DNA of 64,000 nucleotides from Globomyces pollinis-pini. Lineage: Eukaryota > Chytridiomycota > Chytridiomycetes > Rhizophydiales > Globomycetaceae. The stretch is taken from contig MU621115.1 in the NCBI GenBank assembly GCA_025399215.1, forward strand, positions 1 through 64,000, read 5' to 3'. Below, one piece after another: positions 54,448-64,000 of the stretch (its first letter is position 1; each line of letters begins with the position of its first letter). Position numbers and translations under genes: made by a program. The notes beneath the pieces are model-generated. The model was given only the letters and a program-made list of their open reading frames with translations. It searched no databases and was not told the DNA's origin.

Positions 54448-56340
54448 TTATTTTAACCAAGATATGATTTCATTCATTTCAGAAACACTAAGTTTGTTTC
54501 CTGATAGTTTAATCACCTTTAAAGCTTTCATTGATTTTACATCTTGGAAGCTGTCAAGATTAGAGAACACTAAAAATCAGCGATATTAACATACGATTGT
54601 TTTGAACTGACAGTGTTGTTAAATTTGTCAAATTTTTTAATCCATCAATCTTAACCAGTACATTGTTGTCCAGCACGAGCTCCTTCACCTGAAGAATGGG
54701 AAGTGAGATGCTATTGAGCAAATTATGTGATAGATCAATGGTCTTAACCAAACAAAGTCTATCCCATTCATGCACGTTTGACAAATTTTGTTGTGAGAGG
54801 GTGAATGAACATGAAGGTCCTACAAGGGGGTGCCAATTTGAATCAGAGTTGGATGCTTCGTCGAGAGCCTTATTTAGTATTATTTTACTCGCTAAAATTA
54901 AATATGTTCACATTTACCCATATCGCGATAATATCCAATTCTCATCGGATCGATACTTTCTAGTCTCTTTAACAGTTTAATAGATTCCTCAGATTCTTTT
55001 CTGAGCGCTTGTTGCAAGTGCACCAAAGTCAACAAGACCCCTACTATAAATCAAAATCTAGTTTACATTTGCTGTCTGGTTCCAACTCTTCTAATTCTTG
55101 CAGTGACTCATACTCCGCTTCTAACACGACTGCCGGTTGCTTTATTACAGATGGAGTGTATTCCGTTTCAGACTGTTGTGAAAATTTTAAAACTTGATGA
55201 GATAGATCAGGAGGGATATCATTGCTATAGATCATAACAGTTTGTGATAAATTATCGGTAGTGTTTCCCATAAAAGCACCAGCATTAAATTTCAGTTCTA
55301 ATTTGTGAATTGGAAGAGATCCCACAGAATCAAAATAGACATAATGTACTTTGGATGATTTTAGTTTCCTTTGGTTAGTTGAAAAAGATACGATAAACGA
55401 ACAGTAACTGCTTCACCATTCAGCTTCAAATTGACTTCGATTTCAGAGCCAGTTGCCTAATATTTGAAGGAAAGGGTTATGTACATTTGTAACTGGTTGA
55501 TTGAATACAACACAAACGCAGCTCGATTCCAACAGCAGATATGCCTTATTGATATCAATTGCACATGTTTCACGGCCAAACAAGTATCTTTGATATAACC
55601 AAGCTGATTGATCTTTTGGTTCTGTGAAAATTGCATTTCGAACCAAATTCAAGTCATCTTTCATTACTTTCTCAATCTCTGCTTTTTCAAACGAGATTGG
55701 TAAAAGTTTACTTCGATAATGCCATGCTGAGTAATTTGAAAAGTTCTGTTTAATTTTTTTAGTGGTGTAATGGAATTCATCAATGGGATTCACATTCTTT
55801 GATGCATTCACAACATATCTTCTATAATCCCATCCATGAAAATTTCGAACGTCCAAGTCCAACATATAGGTGACAATTTTTAGTTCCTTTGACCACAATG
55901 GAACTGGGCATAACTCTAAAATATATCGTCGATGATTCCAAACCCAATATGATTTAGGTACAATTTTCAACAGTGATTCTGAGAATGCTAATTCGCTTTC
56001 GCAACGTTCCTGGGTTTTATCAGGTGAATTTGCATTTAAAGCCGTTAGTATTTCCCTTCTGTAATTCCAAACAGTATAAAACTCTGGATTTTTAGTCAAC
56101 AATTTAGTTGTTAAATCAAAAGCTGTAATTGATAAGTTTCCAGATTTTCTCTAATATAAATTGATGAGAACATTACTAGTTGAACAAGTTGATCACAAAG
56201 TGATTGGTATTCAATAATTTTGGAAACTTCACGCTCTTCCTTAATTCTTCTAGCTTCTTCAGTTGTTTTGAATCGCTTTTGACCGTGCTGTTTTCAATGG
56301 TTAAAATCAGTGTTTTTGTTACCAATCCAGAAGAAGACAT
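54448..56340 (-). CDS. RABGGTA: Rab geranylgeranyltransferase alpha subunit
   Basis: Spliced CDS of 567 residues with seven introns (35, 26, 28, 23, 26, 26, 25 nt). With its beta subunit and the escort protein it attaches geranylgeranyl groups to Rab GTPases. Five or more PPTA repeats are visible by their W-x-x-R core (VWNYRREIL, VWNHRRYIL, GWDYRRYVV, AWHYRSKLL, AWLYQRYLF). KWVLLTLVHLQQAL marks the end of the helical domain, preceded by a small insert rich in beta-like sequence (about residues 240-330), and the C-terminus is leucine-rich repeats (IDLSHNLLNSI, LVLDNNVLVKI, ALKVIKLSGNKL). The order fits animals and early fungi better than the shorter yeast Bet4, which lacks the LRR part. Confidence 0.93.
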
Positions 56341-56410
56341 GAATTGAAAAATCAAAAAATTGGATAAAGAATTAAAGACAAGTTGCTTATTGTTTATTTT
56401 ATGGACTCTT

Positions 56411-57221
56411 TTATAAATAGCGACGAATCCAAGGTTCTATGGCATACACTTTGGTGAATACACTGGGCCGAATTCCACAACCTTGGCCTAGTCCAACAAT
56501 CCCTCCAAGTGTGAAAGTTCCATCAGAGTTCTTGACAAAGGCTGGTCCACCAGAATCTCCAAAACATGCATCGCGTCCTTTTCGGATGTAACCTGCACAA
56601 AACTGACTTTCGATATTCTTTATTATCGGATTCTGTTGTATACAGACAGCGTCGGTAGTAACTGGTAAAGGTACTTCCATCATTATTGGAGAACCAGAAA
56701 CAGTTGCAAAGTTTCGTAAATCACCCCAACCTATCGTTAATATAAAAATCATCATTACCAGCAACAGTTAGAAACTGATTGGTGGTAACCAAATAGCCAG
56801 TGTCAAGATACACTTGAACAGCAGGGGTTCTTCCACGAATCAACTCCAGGGATAATATTGCTGCATCATACTCAGTATTCCCCGAAATATAGTTGGGATG
56901 AGGTGAGGCTCCCAAAATTCGATAAGCAGCAGCATCTTCTGATTCCAAAGAAGTTCGTAAGTCAAAACGGTGAGCATAAACAACTGCATTGGTATAGTCA
57001 ATTTGGGATAAACAATGGCCAGCAGTCAATACCCGATTTGAACTAATTAATGCTCCACCACAAACGACTGTATTATCTTGAACGATTGCTACAACAAAAG
57101 GATAAACATATGCACTTCCAACGGACGTTCCTCCAACAATCCCAGCGTTTTTTAAGTCGACCACTTGTTTTGGAACAAGTGCGAATATAGCACTAAACAG
57201 CAAACCGAATACAATTGACAT
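56411..57221 (-). CDS. Secreted trypsin-like serine protease (S1)
   Basis: Spliced CDS of 260 residues with one 28-nt intron. A hydrophobic signal peptide (about residues 1-15) is followed by a short propeptide and the activation site before IVGG at residue 28. The catalytic triad is His-69 (TAGHC), Asp-119 (YDAAIL) and Ser-214 (GDSGGP). Asp-208, six residues before the Ser, corresponds to Asp-189 of the S1 pocket, so cleavage after Lys/Arg is expected. WGDL follows the intron. Paired cysteines fit the usual disulfides. Secreted trypsins are common in fungi that live on insects, plants or other eukaryotes, but lifestyle cannot be inferred from one gene. Confidence 0.93.
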
Positions 57222-57812
57222 TGAGCTCCAAAGGATAGAAATCCCGACCTGATTAAATAACTAATTTAGTGTTTTGGTTTAGTGCGACTCAGTACGACCA
57301 ATCAACCAGTTTTGACCAAATTTGGCAGTTCTTGAACCGCAATTAAACACGACTTCAGAATCATTTGACCTAGTTGTGGATTAATTTCAATACATATACG
57401 ATACCAATTGGGTAAACCTGGGATTTATGAATTGCCCACATCTGTAAAGTTGTACCTGAATTCGAATTTCTTACCAGGTTTTTCTAGTGGCAAGTCTCTC
57501 TATCGGCCGAATATAATACAATGATATACTTACAGCTTGTAGAACTGTAAGTTACAGAACCATAAAAGCATTAGAATTTAACTTGCAGCAAAGAAAACAC
57601 TCTCATCATTCTTTTATATATATTTCACAGTGAACTTTTTATGGAAGAATGTCAATGATAAGGTATAACATGTGAACAATACGGTTCGTGTTTCTACAGT
57701 TTCAATAGGCCACTTATTCGTTACTAAATCTTGGACTGGAAACAAGATGATTTTAGATTTACCAATTACCAGAAATGTTTTCAATTCATTTTCGATTTAC
57801 TTTATTAGTAAA

Positions 57813-57843
<31 letters not shown>

Positions 57844-57848
57844 CTGAA
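57222..57848. promoter_or_regulatory. Divergent region, trypsin / DBP7, with T27 tract
   Basis: 627 bp between divergent start codons. A run of 27 T (57817-57843) ends only 5 nt before the DBP7 start codon. Poly(dA:dT) tracts exclude nucleosomes in fungal promoters, but this position suggests the tract is inside the transcribed leader or marks a core promoter. A frame continues upstream through the tract without an in-frame stop, but translating the T-run (poly-Phe) is implausible. Confidence 0.5.
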
Positions 57849-60365
57849 ATGTTGCTTAATTTGAATTTGGATTTAGATGACGCTGGTACCTCAAAATCTA
57901 AACCAAACGTTACCCAAGTAACCAACAATTTAAAAAAAGGTTCTTGGAAGAAACGACGAATGGACGCTAAAAAAATCATTCAGAGAGTTAAAAAATTATC
58001 AAAACCATCTCAACCTGACCAATCAAAGTCAAATGATTCAAAACAACAAAAACCTATTGCTGTACATGAGGAATTCAGAAGGAAAAATAAAGTCGCTCAA
58101 AAACCTGAAATACAAAGACCAGAAATTGCTAAATCTGGATTCTCATCTTCATTATTCACTGCAAATCCAACTACTCCAAAACAAAAAAAGGAAAAGACAG
58201 TGGAATCCATAAAGGCAGTAGTCGATGTTGCAAAAGTTGAACCAGAGCCAATTTTCAACGACACTACTTTTCAAGGTATTTCAATTGGTAACTAAATATT
58301 TTGAAAAGGACTTGGTATCAATGCTATTTTATCTTCTCATCTACAAAAATTGAAAATTTCTCAACCAACTCCAATTCAGCGTTCTTCTATCCCAAAATTG
58401 AATTCTATTACAGATAGAGATATGATTATCCAAGCGCAAACTGGTATGGATTCAATTGATTTCATGAATTAGGTTCTGGTAAAACATTTGCTTTCCTACT
58501 GCCAATTCTCAATCAACTACTTATTGCAGGAGCAGAACTGGAAACCAAATATGGAAAAGAGTTTTTTACAAGAATTACTGGACCATTTGCAATCATATTA
58601 GCACCAACTCGTGAATTGGCCCTTCAAATCTCAACAGTTCTCGAAACTCTCCTCCGTTATACCCGAAATGCATCAGACGACACCAATCCCTCTCATTACT
58701 ATCGTCACTGGATTGTCTCTGGAATCATTACTGGTGGTGAATCGAAAAAATCGGAAAAATCTAGAATTCGAAAAGGATTAAATATTATTGTTGCAACTCC
58801 TGGTCGGTTACTGGATCATTTGAAAACTACAGAATCTTTAGCAGTAGGCAATGTTCGATGGTTGGTCTTAGATGAAGCAGAGTAATAGCATTGTGATGAT
58901 TGACTTTAGTAATTTGTTGCATCTTGGATTTGAAGAAACGTTGAAAGAAATCCTTCAAATTTTGAATGAGAAAGGGAAATTGGCTGTTCAAAATGGACAG
59001 AGACATAGAATTCCTAAGTGGCCATTTGAACGGCAAACTGTTCTGTGTTCAGCAACGATTGAGGGTGGAGTGAAACAATTGGCAGAAAATAGTTTAAGAG
59101 ATCCAATCTTTGTAAAATCTGATAATGGTGAGGTCAAAGAGGGTGCAATTGGCAGTGAAGAAAACACGAATGAGGAAGGTGCCAAGGATATCATTGCAGT
59201 TCCAAAACAATTAAAGCAATTTTATGTGATGAGTCCAGCAAAACTTCGGTTGGTCAATTTGATTGGATTAATACGAAAGGTAAAGGCTAATTTTACTGAA
59301 TGTTAGATTACAGAATCAGGTACAAAGCCTTGTAAAATCATAGTATTCTTGGCCACTGGTGACTCTGTTGATTGGCATTTTGATTCTCTACATCGTATTT
59401 CTGAATCTCCTGACCGAGATGATACCAACGAAGAAACTGTCCTTGATCCTGCCGAAGAAGCCAAACCAATGGTTTACAACGACCTTCCAAAACTTCGACA
59501 GGGGTATGAATCAAAAGTATTACCAAACTGTCGTCTGTTCAGGTTGCATGGATCCTTAATGCAATCTGAAAGACATGCTACCTTTACAGGGTTCTCTCCT
59601 GCTCTAACTTCCACAACGTCAATCCTATTTTGTACTGATGTAGCCGCTCGTGGTCTTGACGTAATCTAAACGGCATTTTTTAAAAACATAGGTTCCCGAT
59701 GTGTCTCATATTATTCAATATGACCCTCCAGCAGATGTTCGCGACTACATTCATCGTATTGGTCGAACAGCCCGTATAGGCAAAGAGGGAGAAGCATATA
59801 TATTTTTATTACCGAGTGAAATAGAATATTTGGATCTATTGGAAGATTACCACTGCTCTTTAAAAGATCAACCGACTACTGAAATTTTACAGAAACTTGT
59901 TCCATTAGCTACATCTAATGTTTCAAAGAAATCTAAACATTTAGTTCATGAAATTGCTGCTACTGATGTTCACATGTCTTTTGAACGTTTCGTACAAGCA
60001 AATCAAACTGTAATTATTTAAAAAAAATCATTAAATTTTAGAATTTAATTTATGCTCAGAAAGCTTTTGGTTCATTCATTAGAGCATATACTACACATAT
60101 AGCATCAGAAAGACATATATTCCATATTAGAAAATTACATTTGGGACATTTAGCAAAATCGTTTTGTTTAAGAGAAGCACCGGCTTTATTACAATCAAAA
60201 CTGGGCAACTTGGTAAAATCTCAAAAGGATATAAAGAATTCTGCTGGTGGTGGGATTACTGCTGGTTCAATGAAACGAAAGGCAGTTGCCATGGCTCAAA
60301 AGGCAATGATATCAGAGTTTGATGATGGAAACATCATTCAAGGAATGAAAAAGCAGAAAAAATGA
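57849..60365 (+). CDS. DBP7: DEAD-box RNA helicase, DBP7/DDX31 type
   Basis: Spliced CDS of 778 residues with six introns (33, 29, 28, 27, 31, 32 nt). It acts in the nucleolus in assembly of early 60S ribosomal precursors. An N-terminal basic region ([15 protein letters not shown]) is followed by [12 protein letters not shown], the Q motif [10 protein letters not shown], motif I AQTGSGKT, Ia APTRELA, Ib and TPGR, motif II DEAD (completed only after the third intron), SAT, RLHGSL, and ARGLDVP and HRIGRTAR (V-VI). A C-terminal extension with [15 protein letters not shown] and [14 protein letters not shown] is characteristic of the Dbp7/DDX31 group. Low-complexity Glu/Asp inserts occur in both RecA domains. 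It ends 32 bp before the convergent THO2 stop. Confidence 0.95.
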
Positions 60366-60397
60366 TAATAAATCACTAGAATTCTTTTATTTCTGTA

Positions 60398-63300
60398 CTA
60401 TTGATGATGTCGATTAATTTTGAATCGTTTTCCTTCATTGTCTGGTCCACCGCTGTTGTGCCTATCGTAATTTCGTTTTTGAGGTGGGCCAGCAAATTGA
60501 ACATCGTTGTGCTGTTGATCCTAATTAGTTAGTCTGATTCTCAATGATACATACGTATTTTTCGGGTCGAGCAGAGCGGTTATCTTGACGACTATCTGGT
60601 CTAATATCTTGACGACTATCAGATCTACCTCCTTGGCGACTGTTAGGTCTTCCATCCTGGCGACTATCAGGTCTTCCATCTTGTCGAATATCAGGGCGTC
60701 CATCTTGTCGAATATCAGGGCGTCCATCTTGTCGCATATCATGCCTCCCATCTTGTCGAATATCATGTCTTCCATCTTGTCGACTGTCTGGCCTTCCCTG
60801 ATATGCATTTTCTCTCCAATTCTCCTGTCTGCGATTTGGACCATCATGTCGCCGGCCACCTCTGCTAAAATCTTGCCGCCGTTGATTTTGATGACCTTGA
60901 AAATAGTTATCCTCTGATTTCCTGTTGCCTCCTACAGAAGGACTGTCTGCGGGATAGTGTTTTGGTTGACGTGTGTTTTTGATATCCCGATTTTGTCCTT
61001 CAAAGTTACGATCACTACTCTTACCAGTCATGTGATACTCCTTGTTTTGGCTCTTTCTTTCGTCACTTATGCCCTCTCTTTCACTGGTTCTTCTAGAAAT
61101 TTCAGGATTAGCAGAAGTAGCGTTGTTCGACCCGTCAACAGACCCTTTGTTTGAACTTGTTGGATCAGTTTTCAATGACCTATTGTTTTCAATTTCATTT
61201 ACACGATCGCTTCGTTCATTCTCTACCGTAACTGCTTGTGGGGATATATTGGTAGTTATTGGTTGCTTCTCTACTACAGATGAAACTTCTTGGGTCTTGC
61301 TAATGGCTTGATTCGAGCTGTTTAGTGCATATGAAACTTTGTCATCACTTGAACTTTGGGTGGTAACTTCACTTGTGTAGTTTTTAACGTTACTATTGCC
61401 CTGAGCCTTATCATTTATATTTCTCTGAGATCCTCTGCCAGGTCTTGCATACTTTCCACTAGCCTCTGAAGAGTTGGTGCCCCTTTCTTTTCCTTGATTT
61501 ATAGAATCATTGCCATTTTGATTTTGATTTGGCCTCGTATAAGCATTTCGTTTCGCATTCTGCTGGTCTTGAGAATTTTGATTATTAAGATCTTTGACAT
61601 TCAATCTGTCAAGCATGAAAGCTTTTACGTTTTGTGAGTCAACTACCACTGGGGAAGATTTAAAGGAATCAGTATTTTGGGAATTTCCTTTTCGTTTCTC
61701 TGCTGCCTTCTTTCGCATAGTTTCTTTTAATCTATTCTTAAGCCTATTCATTTCTTGGTCTGTGATAACATGAGACTGTTGACTATCGGACGGGTTTGAA
61801 ATATTTGAACTTGTCCCAGGATGTTGCGATGACCCACTAGGTAGTTGGTTTCCTTGATCAATTGCGTCACTGGCGTCTCTTGTTTTTATTACACTACCAT
61901 GTGGAGCTATCGAAGGCGCTAGATTCCCAGGGTTACCTTCCGGCAGGTGCTTAACCGTAGTATCAGAAGTGATTGTAGTTGTATTAATGATGACTCCTTC
62001 TTTGGTACTTTGATTTGAACCATCTGCAGCGTTGATGTTTGAAACTACACTGCTAGCTTGGGAAACGGCTTCTTTAAATCTTTGCTTCTGAATATTGATA
62101 TCTGCAACAGTTCTTGCTACCTGCTCTGAAATAGCCACCTTCTCGGTTTTTTCAGTGCGATTATCTACTTCTCGAGCTCTATGTATCTCTGTTGTAGATA
62201 CACGTTTATCAGATGCTTGATCACTTGAACGAGTTTTTGTATCTTGCCTCTGTGTGTTATCATTTCTACTAATTGGTTTGATTTCTTTACGGAGAGGTGA
62301 CTCTTTGACATAAGAATTTCTTGGATCTTTTCGAGGTGACTCTTTTTGATTTTCATGTCGTTCTCTTGTAGATTTTGTAGGATAATCCCGGTCACTACGT
62401 GATCTATCGGAGTCATACCTTTCAGACTCCTTTCCTGTTCTACGGTCTGGTTCTCTCTCTTTTGCTCTATCTGTGTCTCTCCCTCGTCCTCTGTTCGCAT
62501 CACGATCTTGATCTTTTTCATTTTTACGATCACGAACCACTTCATCCTTTTTACGTTCTCGAACCACTTCATCTTTCTTAGTTTGACCTTCCATATGCCG
62601 ATCACTGGTGCGTCGCTTTTCACTATCTCCGTCCAATCCTCTAGAGCGCTCTTTGTCCCTCTCATCGCGGCGACTTGAATTTGGTTGAGTCTTTTCCCGG
62701 CGATCACTATGCCCATCTCCTCTATTACGATCTCGATCACGACTACTCTGGCGCTCATCACGCCCTCTAGATGACCCACGTTTACGAAGGCGACTGTCTT
62801 TGTCATCTTGTCGGGATAAGGGCGATTGAGTGTCAGTTGCTGTTTGCGTTTTCTTTGGTGATGATGCGGTTGCATTTTTTTGTTTAATACTTTCTGCAAT
62901 GGAAGGTATCAAATCGCTTGGCTTTGGATCATCTGTAGCTGAAAATATATGTAACTTTATATCATTAGAACTTTCCAGTCCTGCCTTGTCTGATTGTGCC
63001 GTATCTCCACGCTTCTCCACAATAGAAGATTTATCTTTCTTATTGCAAAATTTAGAAGGTGGTATCCAAGCCTTTTTCAATGGCTGTAACTTCGCACAAT
63101 AGGATTTGGCTAATTGAACCATATCGCTACGTTTTTCAGTTGCTTCAATATGATTAACAGCTGCTTCAATCTCTTTTCCAATAAAGTCCATTTTCGGGTA
63201 AAATTTGTTGATTCGATCAAGAACAATGATAGAGTTTCTCATTTGCATGAATTCTCCCGACTGTAAACATGAAAGAAAACACTACACATTCAATAGGTAA

Positions 63301-64000
63301 TTTAATAATACCTTTCGAAGCTTTAAATGCCATTTAAACATAATAGTTCGGAAATCTTCATAATTCATTAATTGGTCAGACGATTTATAGAATCCAACCC
63401 TTCCATCAAAGATGGCTTCCTTCTCAAACAACTTTTCATCCTTGTGCCAATTATCAAGTTCTTCCAATGTTACAGCCAAGAAAAGACCATAATTTCGAGC
63501 TTCGGTTTCAGTCAAAGAAAAGATAGTGGCATGAATTACGTCACGGCTCCAAATCTGGTATAATAAAAAACCCGGCTAAATTACGTACCTGATCATATAA
63601 TGTAACAATAGACAGATTTGGAGTTCCAATAGAGTGCAAAAGGGACACAAATTTAGCACAATAAATAGCATCAGCGGCAGATATTGCACATCTTGGATAT
63701 ATACAGAACTGCAAGATTTCAACAACTTCTTCCATTGAATCTGGAGAAAACATAGTTGACTGAAACCAGCCGTGCCTCTCAGCCTTTAAACGCTCCAAGG
63801 TTTGACGCTGATTTTCTTTCTGTGCATTTAGTTCTTGTGTTAAATGCTGTTGTGTTGACAAAGCTCGATCTCTCTCTCGTCGCCTGTTGGATGCGTCAGA
63901 TTTACTTCGATCCTTCTTTTTCTCCAAAGTTGATAGTGTATCCTTAAGTTTTTGTAATTCCGACTCGTATCGCTGAATAGGTACATGGATATCTGGTAAA
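60398..64000 (-). CDS. THO2: THO complex subunit 2, C-terminal part (5' end outside window)
   Basis: Partial CDS from the window edge to a TAG at 60398 with at least three introns (34-50 nt). THO2 is the scaffold of the THO/TREX complex that couples transcription to mRNA export. Seen in order: a coiled charged segment (QKENQRQTLERLKAERHGWF), LQFCIYPRCAISAADAIYCAKF and GTPN, TETEARNYGLF and LDNWHKDE, MKWHLKLRK, then the Tho2 C-terminal domain (MQMRNSIIVLDRINKFYPK). A very long tail rich in RD/RS/ER and Ser/Gln (RDRDRNRGD, QKESPRKDPRN) runs to the end, with nine 8-residue RPDIRQDG repeats at the C-terminus. RS/RD-rich tails of THOC2 bind RNA. The long single coding exon (60525-63248) dominates. 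Confidence 0.9.
60560..60810 (-). repeat. 24-bp tandem repeats in THO2 tail
   Basis: About nine copies of a 24-bp unit encoding GRPDIRQD-type octapeptides, with substitutions between copies. On the plus strand they read as repeats of the type CATCTTGTCGAATATC. The expansion makes a basic, Arg/Asp-rich RNA-binding-like tail. Confidence 0.85.

Noticed and set aside
62165..62899. 244-codon minus-strand frame inside THO2
   Set aside because: It overlaps the long in-frame THO2 exon in another frame; the Arg/Ser/Asp bias of the true frame generates it.
1..64000. CRISPR arrays, bacterial operons, insertion sequences, tRNA or rRNA genes
   Set aside because: Introns in most genes show a eukaryotic genome. 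The short tandem repeats found lie within coding frames and are not CRISPR-like, and no tRNA cloverleaf, rRNA or transposase signature was seen by eye.

Overview
The window is nuclear DNA of a fungus, probably an early-diverging lineage. It is AT-rich and tightly packed, with about 40 protein genes on both strands; some convergent neighbours sit only 17-32 bp apart. The fungal assignment rests mainly on a Sho1-type osmosensor (four membrane segments plus a C-terminal SH3 domain), supported by a Ste7-like MAP kinase kinase, a GATA factor, a MATA-type HMG-box protein and Dbp7 and Tho2 orthologues. I cannot name the species. TAA, TAG and TGA are all used as stops. I placed about one hundred introns by hand. 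Nearly all are 21-41 nt (mode about 25-30), with GTA donors, a CTAA(C/T)-like branch site and TAG acceptors, and removing them restores one frame in gene after gene.

Layout. 1-3 kb: first cluster of a cysteine-rich, single-pass membrane protein family. 3.6-5.1 kb: tandem thioredoxin-like genes lacking the CxxC site. 5.7-14.4 kb: metabolic genes (metallo-beta-lactamase-fold hydrolase with an in-frame TGA, membrane-anchored HSL-type esterase, short-chain dehydrogenase, two tandem fatty-acid elongases with an assembly gap in the second, CoA-diphosphatase-type Nudix hydrolase). 14.5-19.8 kb: RFC2, peptidyl-tRNA hydrolase 2, MAPKK, GATA factor. 21.7-28.1 kb: voltage-sensor-like membrane protein, site-2 protease, acylated low-complexity protein, 3-ketoacyl-CoA thiolase. 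29.1 kb: HMG-box gene. 29.8-36.5 kb: second cysteine-rich cluster (seven members, interrupted by an N-terminal methyltransferase). 36.9-44.3 kb: ETF-alpha, two Lys-rich nuclear-type proteins, a class III CoA-transferase, a KsgA/mtTFB-family methyltransferase, Sho1. 44.8-64 kb: kinesin-4, two tandem RhoGAP-like genes, Rab geranylgeranyltransferase alpha, secreted trypsin, DBP7/DDX31 helicase and the 3' part of THO2.

The most unusual content is the cysteine-rich family. Nine members in two clusters share an invariant 8-Cys spacing starting a few residues after the Met, then a membrane segment. Six have a Pro/Gln/Tyr-rich tail with PPxY-like motifs; the five complete ones of these continue into a glycine-zipper segment, a usually His-rich stretch and a conserved C-terminal box. 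I recognise no described family with this architecture. Local amplification (tandem copies, a perfect 132-bp internal duplication) suggests it is evolving fast. Other points to check are the tandemly duplicated splice donor in the Nudix gene, a candidate 21-nt intron, and a GC-rich hairpin whose core recurs upstream of both elongase genes.
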